Origin: Cyclobacteriaceae bacterium
GTDB taxonomy: Bacteria > Bacteroidota > Bacteroidia > Cytophagales > Cyclobacteriaceae
Reading direction: 5' to 3'
NCBI GenBank assembly: GCA_028285445.1
Contig: JANQPQ010000002.1
Location: forward strand, 116,102-180,101
Length of the DNA stretch: 64,000 bases
Shown: positions 9,368-19,112 of the stretch, piece after piece
Numbering within the stretch: position 1 is the stretch's first letter
Layout: each line of letters starts with the position of its first letter
The notes under the pieces: generated by a model
Databases searched by the model: none
Told to the model about the DNA's origin: nothing
The model's input: only the letters and a program-made list of their open reading frames with translations
Made by a program: the position numbers and the translations under genes

Positions 9368-10203
9368 AAAGCATTCTTGTCCCCACCGACTTTTCAGTTG
9401 AAGCTACTCATGCCTGGCAAACAGCACAACAAATTGCCAAGCAGCATAATGCCGAACTTATTGCTTTGTACGTACTGGAACTGCTCATACCTCACTCGCT
9501 GGAGGCTGTACCAGAGATAGCTGCGATTGGAAGCAGTAATGACGAAGCTAAGCTACGAGAAGCTATCCTTTCTCACATGCAAAAAACATTAACCACTCCT
9601 GATGGGTTGAACGCTAAACATTTAGTAGCATCAGGCGATACTTTTAAGACCATCTCAGATGTGGTTGCTGAGCAGAAATGTGAGCTAATCGTAATGGGCT
9701 CCCAAGGCAGTAGTGGACTTAAGCAAGTGCTGATTGGATCCAATGCTGAAAAAGTGCTTAGGAAAAGCCATTGCCCGGTACTCATTACCAAAGACGAAAC
9801 TCATTTCGAGAACATCAAGGAAATTACCTTTCCAACAGACACCAGTCTTGCTCAAGACAAGGTAGTATCGTCTTTAAAAACATTCTTAAACAACCCGAAA
9901 GTTTTATGGCATTTGTTGACTGTTAACACGCATTATACCTGGAAGGACAAGAATCAAATGATGACCGAGCTGATAGCCTTCGCGAAACGCAATAAGCTTT
10001 CAAACTACACTACTAACGTGCTGGCTTCTGATTACGTGGAAGATGGCATTATCACCTTTGCTGAAAATGTAGATGCAGACCTAATCGCTATGGCTACCCA
10101 TAGCAGAACTGGTTTTGCACATTTGGTTGGTGGCAGCGTAGCCGGAGACTTGGCAAACCATGCGAAGAGGCCGCTTTGGGCTATGTCACTAAAGGCAAAC
10201 TAA
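9364..10203 (+). CDS. universal stress protein, two UspA domains (second copy)
   Basis: Same length (279 residues) and domain layout as the preceding gene, and clearly a diverged tandem duplicate: both start MKSILVPTDFS. The first-domain ATP loop is VMGSQGSSGLKQVLIGSNAEKVLR, and the second-domain loop is MATHSRTGFAHLVGGSVAGDLA, which looks more intact than in the first copy. It overlaps the upstream usp by 4 bp. The pair may form a heterodimer, but that is a guess. Confidence 0.93.
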   Translation: MKSILVPTDFSVEATHAWQTAQQIAKQHNAELIALYVLELLIPHSLEAVPEIAAIGSSNDEAKLREAILSHMQKTLTTPDGLNAKHLVASGDTFKTISDVVAEQKCELIVMGSQGSSGLKQVLIGSNAEKVLRKSHCPVLITKDETHFENIKEITFPTDTSLAQDKVVSSLKTFLNNPKVLWHLLTVNTHYTWKDKNQMMTELIAFAKRNKLSNYTTNVLASDYVEDGIITFAENVDADLIAMATHSRTGFAHLVGGSVAGDLANHAKRPLWAMSLKAN

Positions 10204-10266
10204 GCGCATAGGCCAAATTTTCTACTTGCATACAATTGTTGTTACTTTGGGTTTTGATCTTTGGCC

Positions 10267-11463
10267 ATGGCAAGAATCTCTGTCCTACTCTACTTAATTT
10301 TGTTGTTGTCTTGCACCGAAAAAAGTGGCAATAACCAGCTAACTATGCTACCATCTCCAGCCGCCGATGGCAGTGGAGAGCCGTACCTATTTACTTCAGA
10401 AGATAATGAAGTGCTGCTAACCTGGATCTCCGAATCCAAAGACACCGATAATCAACTTCTTCTTTCCAAGCTCAATGGTGATAAGTGGAGCAATCCCACA
10501 TCTATTCTTTCTGGAAGGGACTGGTTTGTAAACTGGGCAGATTTCCCCACGATTGTTTCTAATGGTAACCTTCTGCTATCCCATGTTCCAACCAAAAGCG
10601 GATCAGGTACCTACGCATACGATGTCAGTGTGATAATGTCCAAGGATGACGGCATCACTTGGGATGCTCCCTTTATTCTTCATGATGATAGCACCCAGAC
10701 TGAGCATGGGTTTGTGACGGCTCTGCCCTATAAAGATGGTTTCTTCCTGACCTGGCTCGACGGTAGAAATACCGGCGGTGGTCATGGCCATGGCGACGAT
10801 CAATCGGCCATGAGTATTAGGGGAGCGATTATTAATGGCAATGGTGAAAAAACTGATGACTTCCCCCTGGACATGCGTGTCTGTGATTGTTGCCAAACCG
10901 GTGCGGCTATAACTGATAATGGCCCAATTGTGGTATACCGCGATCGTTCCAACTTCGAAATCCGAGATACTTATATAGTAAGAATGGTAGAGGGTAAATG
11001 GACTGAACCCATGGTAGTTTTCAAGGATGGTTGGGAAATCTCCGGATGCCCCGTAAATGGACCAAAAGCTGCAGCTGTAGGCAATAATTTGGCGGTAGCC
11101 TGGTTTACAGCTGCGAAGGGAGTTGCAGCAGTCAATCTTGCATTTTCTACTGATGGTGGAGCAACTTTTAACGACCCAATACGCATAGATGAAGGTAACC
11201 CATTAGGCAGGATTGACTTGGTAATGAGAGATGATAATTCAGCTTATATCTCATGGATGGAATCAGCAGGAGATAACGCAGTTATCAAATTTCGCCAGGC
11301 AAATCTCAACGGTTCAATTGAAGCATCAGCAACCATCGCAAGCTCCAGTGCGGCCAGGGCCAGTGGCTTTCCTCAAATGACCAAAGCCACGGACAAACTC
11401 TATTTTGCCTGGACAGATGCCGACAGCACCAAAATGGTCAAAACGGCTGTATTCAGGTTGTAA
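10267..11463 (+). CDS. Asp-box (sialidase-like) lipoprotein with CDCC and His-rich motifs
   Basis: I use the ATG at 10267 rather than an in-frame TTG six bases earlier, because it opens a signal peptide with lipobox LILLLSC. The protein (398 residues) is a predicted lipoprotein with a beta-propeller pattern. Asp-boxes are visible as SKDDGITWDAPF and STDGGATFNDPI. Sialidase catalytic residues were not recognised, so enzyme activity is doubtful. Unusual features are a GGGHGHGDDQ loop (about 171-180), a CDCC motif (about 205-208) and GCPVNGP (about 260), which could bind metal. It converges on the copper-efflux gene cusB, with 4 bp between stop codons. Confidence 0.75.
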   Translation: MARISVLLYLILLLSCTEKSGNNQLTMLPSPAADGSGEPYLFTSEDNEVLLTWISESKDTDNQLLLSKLNGDKWSNPTSILSGRDWFVNWADFPTIVSNGNLLLSHVPTKSGSGTYAYDVSVIMSKDDGITWDAPFILHDDSTQTEHGFVTALPYKDGFFLTWLDGRNTGGGHGHGDDQSAMSIRGAIINGNGEKTDDFPLDMRVCDCCQTGAAITDNGPIVVYRDRSNFEIRDTYIVRMVEGKWTEPMVVFKDGWEISGCPVNGPKAAAVGNNLAVAWFTAAKGVAAVNLAFSTDGGATFNDPIRIDEGNPLGRIDLVMRDDNSAYISWMESAGDNAVIKFRQANLNGSIEASATIASSSAARASGFPQMTKATDKLYFAWTDADSTKMVKTAVFRL

Positions 11464-11467
11464 CAAC

Positions 11468-13228
11468 CTAATTGAGCTCCTCTTCTACGCTTCCACAACG
11501 TAACATTACGTCGCCAAAATAGGGGTTCAGCACCTGATCTGAATCACTGAGCCAAAACGCCCCTTTAAAGTCGAATGCCATTGGGCAGTATTGTCTATAG
11601 GCACCCAAACCTTCCACGCCATAAGCCACTAAACTCTGGTAAAGCGTATCGCTCAATGGTGAAAAGGCCTGCCTCTGGCCCTCGACTGTCTGGGCTTCGA
11701 TTATGCTATCAATGCTACTCCTCAATACCTGAAGGTAACTCATCCATTGATCATGTGCCTGCCCGGTGATTAGTGTCATATCAACACCAGCAAGTACCGT
11801 TTGCAAATGCCTTGCTTTGTCTGCGGAGGTTACGGAATCGGTCTGAATAAGGGCATCCTTCACCGGAAGGTATGCCGAAAATACCGCCGCCAATTGATTC
11901 TTGAAATCTTGATTCACATCCCCCATTTGAGGAATAGACGGAGAAGCTTTCTCTTCCCCTTCAATGAATTGCTTGGTGCCTCCTGCACCAAATGGGTTCA
12001 TCATGCTGACTTTACCCAATAACTGAGCGGAGGCATCAACTTTGAAAACACCGTTTGAAACTATCTCATCTCCTTCAGAGAGCCCACTCAGCACAATGTA
12101 ATTGCCACCACTTTCAGGACCCAATTCGATTTCCCGGAATTGAAATGTTGGTTGCGAATATCCAGGCTGCTTAACATATACAATAGCGCGTTTGCCCGTC
12201 CAGAGTACGCTGGTTTTGGGAATCAGGAGAGACTTCGAGGAATTTCCACGCGGCTCAGAAATCAAAGTGCCTTGTACGAACATCTCCGGTTTCAGCCGCC
12301 CTCCCTTATTGGAAAGCTCAGCACGAGCTGCAGCAGTCCTGGTCATGGCATTAACCGTCGGTTCTATAAAAATGATTGATGCCTCCAGGGTTTCACCAGT
12401 TAAGGCAGCAGTTTTAATCTTGACCTTGTCACCGACCGCGATTTGAGGAAGCTGACGTTCGTATAGATCAAATACGACCCACACCTTAGTCAGGTCAGCG
12501 ATGTCAAACATCACCATACCATCTTTTACATGACCACCTTCTGAAATATGTTTATGAAGTATGGTTCCAGATCTGGGAGCAAATACATCAAAATAGAATT
12601 GAGGTTCTCCTTTCTCCATAATATAAGCTATTTGTGCATCCGTCAGCTCCCACAGCTTAAGCTTTCTCATAGCCGATTTGTAATATTCAGGATTTGAATC
12701 CTTAAACCTTACCGCCTCAAAAAGCTCCTTCTGCGCCGTTACCAGGTCAGGGGAATATATAGTGGCCAATTTTTGGCCTTTACGGATAAATTGCCCCGTA
12801 TAATCAGCATATAGTGTTTCAACTCTTCCGTCGAAGTGTGCCGTAACTGAAGCCAGGCTTCGCTCATTGGCCTTAATGACTCCCTGTATGCTAAGATTAC
12901 CTGACATTGCACCTGATGATACCAAAGTAGTTTGGATGTTAGCCAACTGTATCGCTGCCTCAGTCATCTGGACCTCATCAATACCAACCTCTTCAGTCAT
13001 AGTAGAAACTGGTACTAGGTCCATAGCACAAATTGGGCATTTTCCGGGTTCATCCTTCCGCACGTTAGGATGCATTGAGCAAGTCCAGACCTCAGCGACA
13101 GTTTCATGGCCATGGCCCTCATGCTGGTTATCCACCGTATTTCCTGGAGAAATCATCCGCCCTACAAAAACTCCAATTGCCAGAATAACTAATCCCATCA
13201 GCACTCTGTTGTGTAATACCTTCTTCAT
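11468..13228 (-). CDS. cusB: efflux RND periplasmic adaptor, CusB type, with heavy-metal-binding domain
   Basis: Membrane-fusion protein of a Cu(I)/Ag(I) tripartite pump. The N-terminal anchor (about 8-24) is followed by a His-rich stretch. Next is a heavy-metal-binding domain with WTCSMHPNVRKDEPGKCPIC (C50, H53, C64, C67), then the barrel-sandwich and alpha-hairpin core (about 95-400). A C-terminal extension (about 440-586) resembles DUF3347, which occurs on many Bacteroidota CusB proteins. At 586 residues it is longer than E. coli CusB because of these two extra domains. Its start overlaps the upstream tolC-like gene by 4 bp. It is the last gene of the operon. Confidence 0.93.
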   Translation of the reverse strand: MKKVLHNRVLMGLVILAIGVFVGRMISPGNTVDNQHEGHGHETVAEVWTCSMHPNVRKDEPGKCPICAMDLVPVSTMTEEVGIDEVQMTEAAIQLANIQTTLVSSGAMSGNLSIQGVIKANERSLASVTAHFDGRVETLYADYTGQFIRKGQKLATIYSPDLVTAQKELFEAVRFKDSNPEYYKSAMRKLKLWELTDAQIAYIMEKGEPQFYFDVFAPRSGTILHKHISEGGHVKDGMVMFDIADLTKVWVVFDLYERQLPQIAVGDKVKIKTAALTGETLEASIIFIEPTVNAMTRTAAARAELSNKGGRLKPEMFVQGTLISEPRGNSSKSLLIPKTSVLWTGKRAIVYVKQPGYSQPTFQFREIELGPESGGNYIVLSGLSEGDEIVSNGVFKVDASAQLLGKVSMMNPFGAGGTKQFIEGEEKASPSIPQMGDVNQDFKNQLAAVFSAYLPVKDALIQTDSVTSADKARHLQTVLAGVDMTLITGQAHDQWMSYLQVLRSSIDSIIEAQTVEGQRQAFSPLSDTLYQSLVAYGVEGLGAYRQYCPMAFDFKGAFWLSDSDQVLNPYFGDVMLRCGSVEEELN

Positions 13229-14487
13229 CTTATTGACTTTATGTAATCTGAATTTCCTATTAAGTAGTTGATATTATAGCTCGCTATGTTTTGGTCTACC
13301 TTAGCTCTCTCCCCGGCCAATTGATACGAAAGTTGCTTACTTTCCATCTGAAGTAATTCTGAAAACTCTTCCTCTCCTGTAGTAAACTCCGCTTGCAACA
13401 ATGATAGAGATCGCTCTGCCAAATCAGCCAAATCTTGGTAAACAAGCACCCTGCGCTCCGCATCCGCAAAATCTCTAATGTGCATTTCGAGAACTGTTTC
13501 TAACTCGTTGATTCGAGCTGCCAGTGTATGCTGCTTACTTTCTGTGTTGTGCTCCACCTCCCTCTGTTTGGCTTTTACCCGATTGCGATTAATTGGAATA
13601 GTTAAACCAATTTGTGGAAGCACGAAAGCGTCTTTTCCGTTATCAGGTAGGATAACACCACCCTCCCTTTCACCAACATTTATGTAAGAGGCACCAACCG
13701 TAAGACTGGGCTTACCGCTTAGACGCGCCAAATTCATGGCATATTGCTGGGATTCCAAATCAATTGCCGCAGCCCTTACTTTGGGGTTAACACGCTGCAG
13801 ACTATCTACCATCGCTTGCTTATTAGAAGAAAGGCTTTCAATCCAGTTTTCCTTGGGGAATGTCAGGGGTTCGTCCGAATCATCATTGAGCAGATTTCGA
13901 AATTTCTTTATCAAGTAAACTTGCCTGTCTTCCAACTGCCTAAAGCTATTAGCTACCTCTTTTTCCTCCATCTCAGCAAGCAGAACATCTGCAAAAGCTG
14001 TTTTGCCACTTTCGAAATTTACACGGGCTAACTCCTTAAAGGATTGCAGTAATCTCAGGTTTTCACTCGTAATTTGCTGCGCCTTGTGTAGGTAGAATAG
14101 CTCCTGGTAAATGGATTTTACTTCCATTTCCAGTCTCAGCATCTCATCGATTACTTTCTGGAATTGCACTTTACTGTTTTCAGAGGCCAATGCAGATTTG
14201 CTCTTCAGCGTATTGAACCAAGGGAATGATTGGCTCACCGAGGCCATAGCTCTTTGCGGGCCAACCCGGGTTTCAACCGATTGGGTAAACACACCTAAAC
14301 CAATGTTGGGATCTGGTAAGCCCTTTGCTTGCTCTGCAAGCTCTTTGCTGGCCTTGTGTTTCGCCTCCGCAGCTTTGACCACCGGGTTATTCGCAATCGC
14401 CAACTCCACATATTTTGTCACTTCACTCTGCGCCATTAGATGACTGTGTAGCAGAAGCAGCAGGATTGTTATTGTTAAGTTTCTCAT
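13225..14487 (-). CDS. cusC: TolC-family outer membrane channel of the Cus pump
   Basis: Outer-membrane efflux protein, 420 residues with a signal peptide ending HLMAQ. Two OEP repeats with long heptad-like helices are visible (for example AEAKHKASKELAEQAKGLPD and, near the C-terminus, LLQAEFTTGEEEFSELLQME). The motif PDPNIGLGVFTQ near residue 57 is common in this family. It should connect the CusBA complex to the outside. It overlaps cusB by 4 bp and the acetolactate-decarboxylase-like gene by 4 bp, consistent with one translationally coupled operon. Confidence 0.9.
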   Translation of the reverse strand: MRNLTITILLLLLHSHLMAQSEVTKYVELAIANNPVVKAAEAKHKASKELAEQAKGLPDPNIGLGVFTQSVETRVGPQRAMASVSQSFPWFNTLKSKSALASENSKVQFQKVIDEMLRLEMEVKSIYQELFYLHKAQQITSENLRLLQSFKELARVNFESGKTAFADVLLAEMEEKEVANSFRQLEDRQVYLIKKFRNLLNDDSDEPLTFPKENWIESLSSNKQAMVDSLQRVNPKVRAAAIDLESQQYAMNLARLSGKPSLTVGASYINVGEREGGVILPDNGKDAFVLPQIGLTIPINRNRVKAKQREVEHNTESKQHTLAARINELETVLEMHIRDFADAERRVLVYQDLADLAERSLSLLQAEFTTGEEEFSELLQMESKQLSYQLAGERAKVDQNIASYNINYLIGNSDYIKSIR

Positions 14488-15191
14488 AATTTAGGTAGCA
14501 AAACTTCAACATGATTTTCTCCCAATTCGATATTATCCACGTGTCCCATTATGCCACCATTTTCACTGATCACGTGCATATGTACTGTAGATCCGTGGTG
14601 GGTAAAAATTCCTTGGTGGCTCTTGGAATAAAAGCCGATTATGGTTACTTCCTTACCACTGAGTGACCCTTTGAGTGCACCCTCTTTATGATTTGCTATG
14701 TCCGTAGTTGCGGCATTGTAGTTGATAATATGATAGTCCAGCTTTTTAAAGGAACCCACTAATTTGAAAGGAAATGGCCCTTCTATGTTGGCATTAAGAG
14801 CCAGCCTCTCTAATGATGCCTCGAGATTACCCACGGCGGAAAACGAAAGCCAATCACTTACTTTTGCTGAAACATACAATACAGCGCCACTGCTCAAATC
14901 GTCACCAACCTCAATAGAACCTGCGCTAACACGGCTCATGTAGATAGTGCCATTGTCGATGGTTAGTTCACCCCGTAAGGAATCCAGCGCTCCTAAGGCA
15001 TACAAATCTTTGGTGGCAAGGGTGTCGAATTGGATATTGGTTCTAAGGTCACCCTTGTGCATTATTGACATGAGAGCTCCTTTGTACACAATCGCAACAT
15101 TCCGCGGTTGATTTTGGACTTCGCTACTACCTTCCTTTGGAGAGGAACAGGCGGCAAGCAGAAACAGCAGGAAAATATATCTATTTCTCAT
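14484..15191 (-). CDS. exported acetolactate-decarboxylase-like lipoprotein in the copper operon
   Basis: A 235-residue protein with lipobox LLAAC (C15), so predicted to be exported and lipid-anchored. The mature part matches the alpha-acetolactate decarboxylase family: KDLYALGALDSLRGELTIDNG (the family glutamate would be E75) and the zinc site HMH at 204-206, with the third histidine (H217) 11 residues later in GGIMGHVDN. That is the spacing of the Zn ligands in the known enzyme. The family's active-site arginine position appears as lysine (K143 in FPFKLVGSF). Known enzymes of the family work in the cytosol on acetolactate; a lipoprotein form inside a cus operon suggests a different job, perhaps metal binding. 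Overlaps cusA by 11 bp. Confidence 0.75.
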   Translation of the reverse strand: MRNRYIFLLFLLAACSSPKEGSSEVQNQPRNVAIVYKGALMSIMHKGDLRTNIQFDTLATKDLYALGALDSLRGELTIDNGTIYMSRVSAGSIEVGDDLSSGAVLYVSAKVSDWLSFSAVGNLEASLERLALNANIEGPFPFKLVGSFKKLDYHIINYNAATTDIANHKEGALKGSLSGKEVTIIGFYSKSHQGIFTHHGSTVHMHVISENGGIMGHVDNIELGENHVEVLLPKL

Positions 15192-18100
15192 TTTTTGCTT
15201 TTTTAAGTTTTGACTCCTGCCACATGCAGTAAAGCACGGGCACCAAAAAGACTGAGAGTACTTGAATCAGCATACCACCAAAAGTGGGGATAGCCATAGG
15301 CCCCATGATGTCAGAACCCTTCCCTGTGCTGGTAAAAATTGGTAACAAGGCGATTAGAGTTGTTGCGGTAGTCATCATGGCGGGCCTAATTCTCAGTAAA
15401 CCTGCCTGTATTACTGCTTCACGCACTTTTAGCTTCTCTGTGGGGTTGCTGCGAGCAAAGGTTTGCTTGAGGAGAGTGGCCATAAGTACCCCATTGTCAG
15501 ATGCGACTCCAAACAGTGCAATAAATCCAACCCAGACTGCCACGCTGAGATTTATGGTGCCAATGTTAAACAAGTCTCGGATGTTTTCGCCGAATAGATT
15601 GAAATGTAAAAACCACGGCTGCCCATATAGCCACAACAGGATAAACCCACCCGCAAAAGCCAACACAACGCCGGAGAATACCATCAATGATGATTGCACA
15701 TTCCCAAATTGGAAATACAATATGAGGAAGATTACCACCAGGCTTATAGGGATTACAATACTCAATCGCTTAGTGGCTCTAACTTGATTCTCGTAATTCC
15801 CGGCAAACTCGAAATTTACTGAGGATGGAATTGCTAACTCACCAGATGATAGCATGTTATCTAAGTGCAGGCGGGCATTCTCAATCACTTCAACTTCGGC
15901 GAAGCCTGGTAGTTTATCAAAAATGACATATCCCACCAGAAATGTATTTTCACCTCTTATATTTTGCGGCCCCCTGGTGTACGTTATCGAAGCCAACTCA
16001 CTAAGTGGTACTTGTGCACTTGTGGCGGTAGGGATAAGGATATTTCGTAAGTCATCAGGATTGTCTCTCAATTCACGGGCATATCGCACCCTGACAGGAT
16101 ATCGTTCCCTGCCCTCCACGGTGGTGGTAAGTGTGCTGCCTCCGATCGCAACTGCCAGATAGTTTTGCATATCCTGAATATTCAGCCCATATCTTGCAAT
16201 GGCCTTGCGATCTATATCAATTTCAAGGTAGGGCTTACCCACTACCCTGTCAGCAAATACAGACGATGGCTTGACGCCAGGAACATTCCTAAGATGCCGT
16301 TCTAGCCGCAATCCTACGTTTTCTATGGTCTGGAGATCAGGGCCGTAGACCTTAATGCCCAGTGGAGCTCTCATACCTGTAGACAGCATGACCAACCTGG
16401 TGGCAATAGGCTGCAACTTCGGCGCCGATGTTAAACCCGGCAAGTTGGTGGTCTTTACAATTTCATTCCATATATCATCTGCTGATTGGATATGGCTACG
16501 CCATTGGCGGAAATATCTTCCATTTGCATCTGGCACCAGCATATCAACATCCAGTAAGTGGAGGTCCATAACTCGCGTATTAAAAACAGTACCATCATTG
16601 AGCACAAATTCACCGTTTCCATTAACCTTAAACCGCATCCTTTGACCATCTGCATCTAGAATATATTCAGGCTTGTAGTTGATGGTATTCTCGAACATTG
16701 AAATAGGTGCCGGATCAAGGGCGGAAGCCACCCTACCCCATTTACCTACTGTCAGTTCCACTTCAGGAATTGCCGTAACCCGCTGATCAAGCAATTGAAT
16801 AATCTCCATATTTTCTGAGACTCCCGAATGCGGCATGGTGGTAGGCATCAGCAAGAATGATCCTTCATCCAAAGGAGGCATAAACTCACTACCTAGTCCA
16901 GGAAATCTATCCGAAAGCAGTTGCCAGGTACTAGATCTTTCTATATTCCAGCCAATGCTCTTGGCCCCCACCGATACAAAACTGAAAGTACGACTGAAGC
17001 CCAGCCAGGATAAAATACCAAACGAAAGCACAATAACCGGTAAACTCAAAAACTGCCAGCGGTGGTCAAGGCACCAGCGCAACATCGGTTGGTAGTACCT
17101 GGTAACCAGCCATAAAGAGCCTACGACTATTGCAACCAATATCACGACAAAACTAAAATTCGAGAACCCTGAATTTCCAGCTCCCAGGGGCAGCCATTCC
17201 TTGGTAAGGAGAAATGATACCGCGGCCAGCGCCAATATCACATTGATATAGTTTTGGATTTTGTTATTCCTATCTCGCCATTTAAAGGCCAGGAGGTTAT
17301 TGGCAGCGACCAGCACCAACAAAATACCAAGCCAGAACTGCCAAAATGCGATCACAGCTCCAAATATGCACAGAGCGACATTCCACATTCTTTTAGTCCT
17401 TTCACTGCCAAGTTTTGCGCTAAAGATCCAATGGGAGATCGCCGGAATAACCACAATACCTACAAGCAGAGCCGCCAATAAGGCAAATGACTTAGTATAT
17501 GCCAAGGGCTTAAACAGTTTTCCCTCCTGGGCCTGCAACGCAAAAACCGGGAGAAAGCTTACTACCGTAGTGGCTAAAGCTGTCACTACAGCTGATGCAA
17601 CCTCAGTGGTTGCCTGATAAACCACCTTCAATTTTTGAGCTTTGGAAATATTTTGATTCTCGGGCAGTTGCAAATGCCGCATAATGTTTTCAGTAAACAC
17701 CACACCGACATCTACCATAACTCCGATCGCAATAGCTATTCCTGATAGCGCCACTATATTCGCCGCCACACCCGCGTACTTCATCAGAATAAAGGTCACC
17801 AGTACACCAATTGGAAGCAGGCTTGAAATTATGAAAGAGGCTCGCAGATTTAACACCAAAATGATAACCACCATAATACTGATCAGCACTTCCAGCGTTA
17901 ATGCTTCCTCAAGAGTACCTAAAGTCTCGTTAATGAGCCCGGTACGATCATAAAAGGGTATAATCGTCACCTTAGATGTGCTGCCATCTGAGAGAGTTTT
18001 GCTTGGCAGCCCGGGTTCCAACTCACGGATTTTGTCTTTCAGGTTATTAATAACCTCTAATGGGTTCGATCCGTACCTGGCTACCACCACCGCTCCTACC

Positions 18101-18999
18101 GCCTCTGCGCCGGCTTTATCCAACCCACCTCTCCTCATAGCCGGCCCAAGCTGAACTCTTGCAACATCTTTAATGCGGATGGGCACGTTATTCCTCACAG
18201 AAACTACAGTTTCTTCAAGGTCTTCAAGTTCTTCAATGTAACCCAACCCTCTAACCAGGTACTCAGCCTTGTTAATTTCCAGCGTTCTGGCACCCACATC
18301 AAGGTTGCTCTTCTTAACGGCCATCATCACTTGCCCGATATGGATCTCGTAGCCGCGCATTGCTACAGGATCGATGTCTACCTGATACTCCTTAACAAAG
18401 CCACCAATGGAGGCAACTTCTGCCACCCCTTCGGCGGAAGCCAGAGCGTACTTGACGTAGAAATCCTGAATGGAGCGAAGCTCCTGTGGGTCCCAGCCTC
18501 CAGCGGGGTTCCCATTCTGATCCCTACCCTCAAGGGTGTACCAATATATCTGACCAAGGGCAGTAGCATCAGGACCCAAACTGGGTTGTACTTCAGCGGG
18601 CAGTGTACCACGTGGCAAAGAATTCAACTTCTCAAGAATGCGAGACCGACTCCAATAAAACTCCACGTCGTCTTCAAAAATGATGTAGATACTGGAAAGG
18701 CCAAAGATGGAGTTACTACGGATGGTCTTTACACCCGGCATGCCTAGCAATGCGGTGGTTAATGGATAAGTCACCTGATCCTCCATGTCTTGCGGCGACC
18801 GGCCTGGCCACTCCGCGTAAACAATTTGTTGGTTCTCGCCAATATCAGGGATAGCATCAACCGGAACAGGATCGCTAGGAAGCCAACTAATATTCCAACT
18901 GAATGGAGCTGTTGCTATTCCCCACAATATCAGAACGGTGGTCAGTATTGCCGTTACGATTTTCCTTTCCAGAAAAAACTGGATAATTGTATTAAGCAT
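15181..18999 (-). CDS. cusA: heavy-metal efflux RND permease, CusA/CzcA type
   Basis: Inner-membrane proton-driven transporter that exports Cu(I)/Ag(I) with CusB and CusC. The 1272 residues include the RND hallmarks: N-terminal helix, porter-domain start DAIPDIGENQQIVYAEWPGR, the proton-relay helix GIAIAIGVMVDVGVVFTENI, and VASDNGVLMATLLKQ in the last third. It is about 220 residues longer than E. coli CusA. The extra material (about 530-690) lies after the first membrane half and adds hydrophobic segments plus a short loop, a form seen in other Bacteroidota. The upstream gene is the HYC_CC_PP protein, 113 bp away. Confidence 0.95.
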   Translation of the reverse strand: MLNTIIQFFLERKIVTAILTTVLILWGIATAPFSWNISWLPSDPVPVDAIPDIGENQQIVYAEWPGRSPQDMEDQVTYPLTTALLGMPGVKTIRSNSIFGLSSIYIIFEDDVEFYWSRSRILEKLNSLPRGTLPAEVQPSLGPDATALGQIYWYTLEGRDQNGNPAGGWDPQELRSIQDFYVKYALASAEGVAEVASIGGFVKEYQVDIDPVAMRGYEIHIGQVMMAVKKSNLDVGARTLEINKAEYLVRGLGYIEELEDLEETVVSVRNNVPIRIKDVARVQLGPAMRRGGLDKAGAEAVGAVVVARYGSNPLEVINNLKDKIRELEPGLPSKTLSDGSTSKVTIIPFYDRTGLINETLGTLEEALTLEVLISIMVVIILVLNLRASFIISSLLPIGVLVTFILMKYAGVAANIVALSGIAIAIGVMVDVGVVFTENIMRHLQLPENQNISKAQKLKVVYQATTEVASAVVTALATTVVSFLPVFALQAQEGKLFKPLAYTKSFALLAALLVGIVVIPAISHWIFSAKLGSERTKRMWNVALCIFGAVIAFWQFWLGILLVLVAANNLLAFKWRDRNNKIQNYINVILALAAVSFLLTKEWLPLGAGNSGFSNFSFVVILVAIVVGSLWLVTRYYQPMLRWCLDHRWQFLSLPVIVLSFGILSWLGFSRTFSFVSVGAKSIGWNIERSSTWQLLSDRFPGLGSEFMPPLDEGSFLLMPTTMPHSGVSENMEIIQLLDQRVTAIPEVELTVGKWGRVASALDPAPISMFENTINYKPEYILDADGQRMRFKVNGNGEFVLNDGTVFNTRVMDLHLLDVDMLVPDANGRYFRQWRSHIQSADDIWNEIVKTTNLPGLTSAPKLQPIATRLVMLSTGMRAPLGIKVYGPDLQTIENVGLRLERHLRNVPGVKPSSVFADRVVGKPYLEIDIDRKAIARYGLNIQDMQNYLAVAIGGSTLTTTVEGRERYPVRVRYARELRDNPDDLRNILIPTATSAQVPLSELASITYTRGPQNIRGENTFLVGYVIFDKLPGFAEVEVIENARLHLDNMLSSGELAIPSSVNFEFAGNYENQVRATKRLSIVIPISLVVIFLILYFQFGNVQSSLMVFSGVVLAFAGGFILLWLYGQPWFLHFNLFGENIRDLFNIGTINLSVAVWVGFIALFGVASDNGVLMATLLKQTFARSNPTEKLKVREAVIQAGLLRIRPAMMTTATTLIALLPIFTSTGKGSDIMGPMAIPTFGGMLIQVLSVFLVPVLYCMWQESKLKKAKNEK

Positions 19000-19034
19000 T
19001 TATTGATGAATTGGTAATAAATAGCTGATTATTA

Positions 19035-19054
19035 GTGCTTTATAATAAAAGCAC
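19035..19054 (-). promoter_or_regulatory. short hairpin between the HYC_CC_PP gene and cusA
   Basis: GTGCTTT, a 6-base A/T loop, then AAAGCAC: a perfect 7-bp inverted repeat about 36 bp before the cusA start. It has no U-tract, so an operator or processing site is as likely as a terminator. The surrounding 113-bp gap holds nothing else recognisable. Confidence 0.3.
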
Positions 19055-19112
19055 AACCCAAGGTGTCATTGAGGTTATTGCATCTCAATCACCACCATAT
19101 TCACCAATATTG

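Noticed and set aside
15284..18747. Long open frames on the plus strand across the cusA region
   Set aside because: They are antisense to a strongly supported RND permease, have irregular composition and no recognisable domain.
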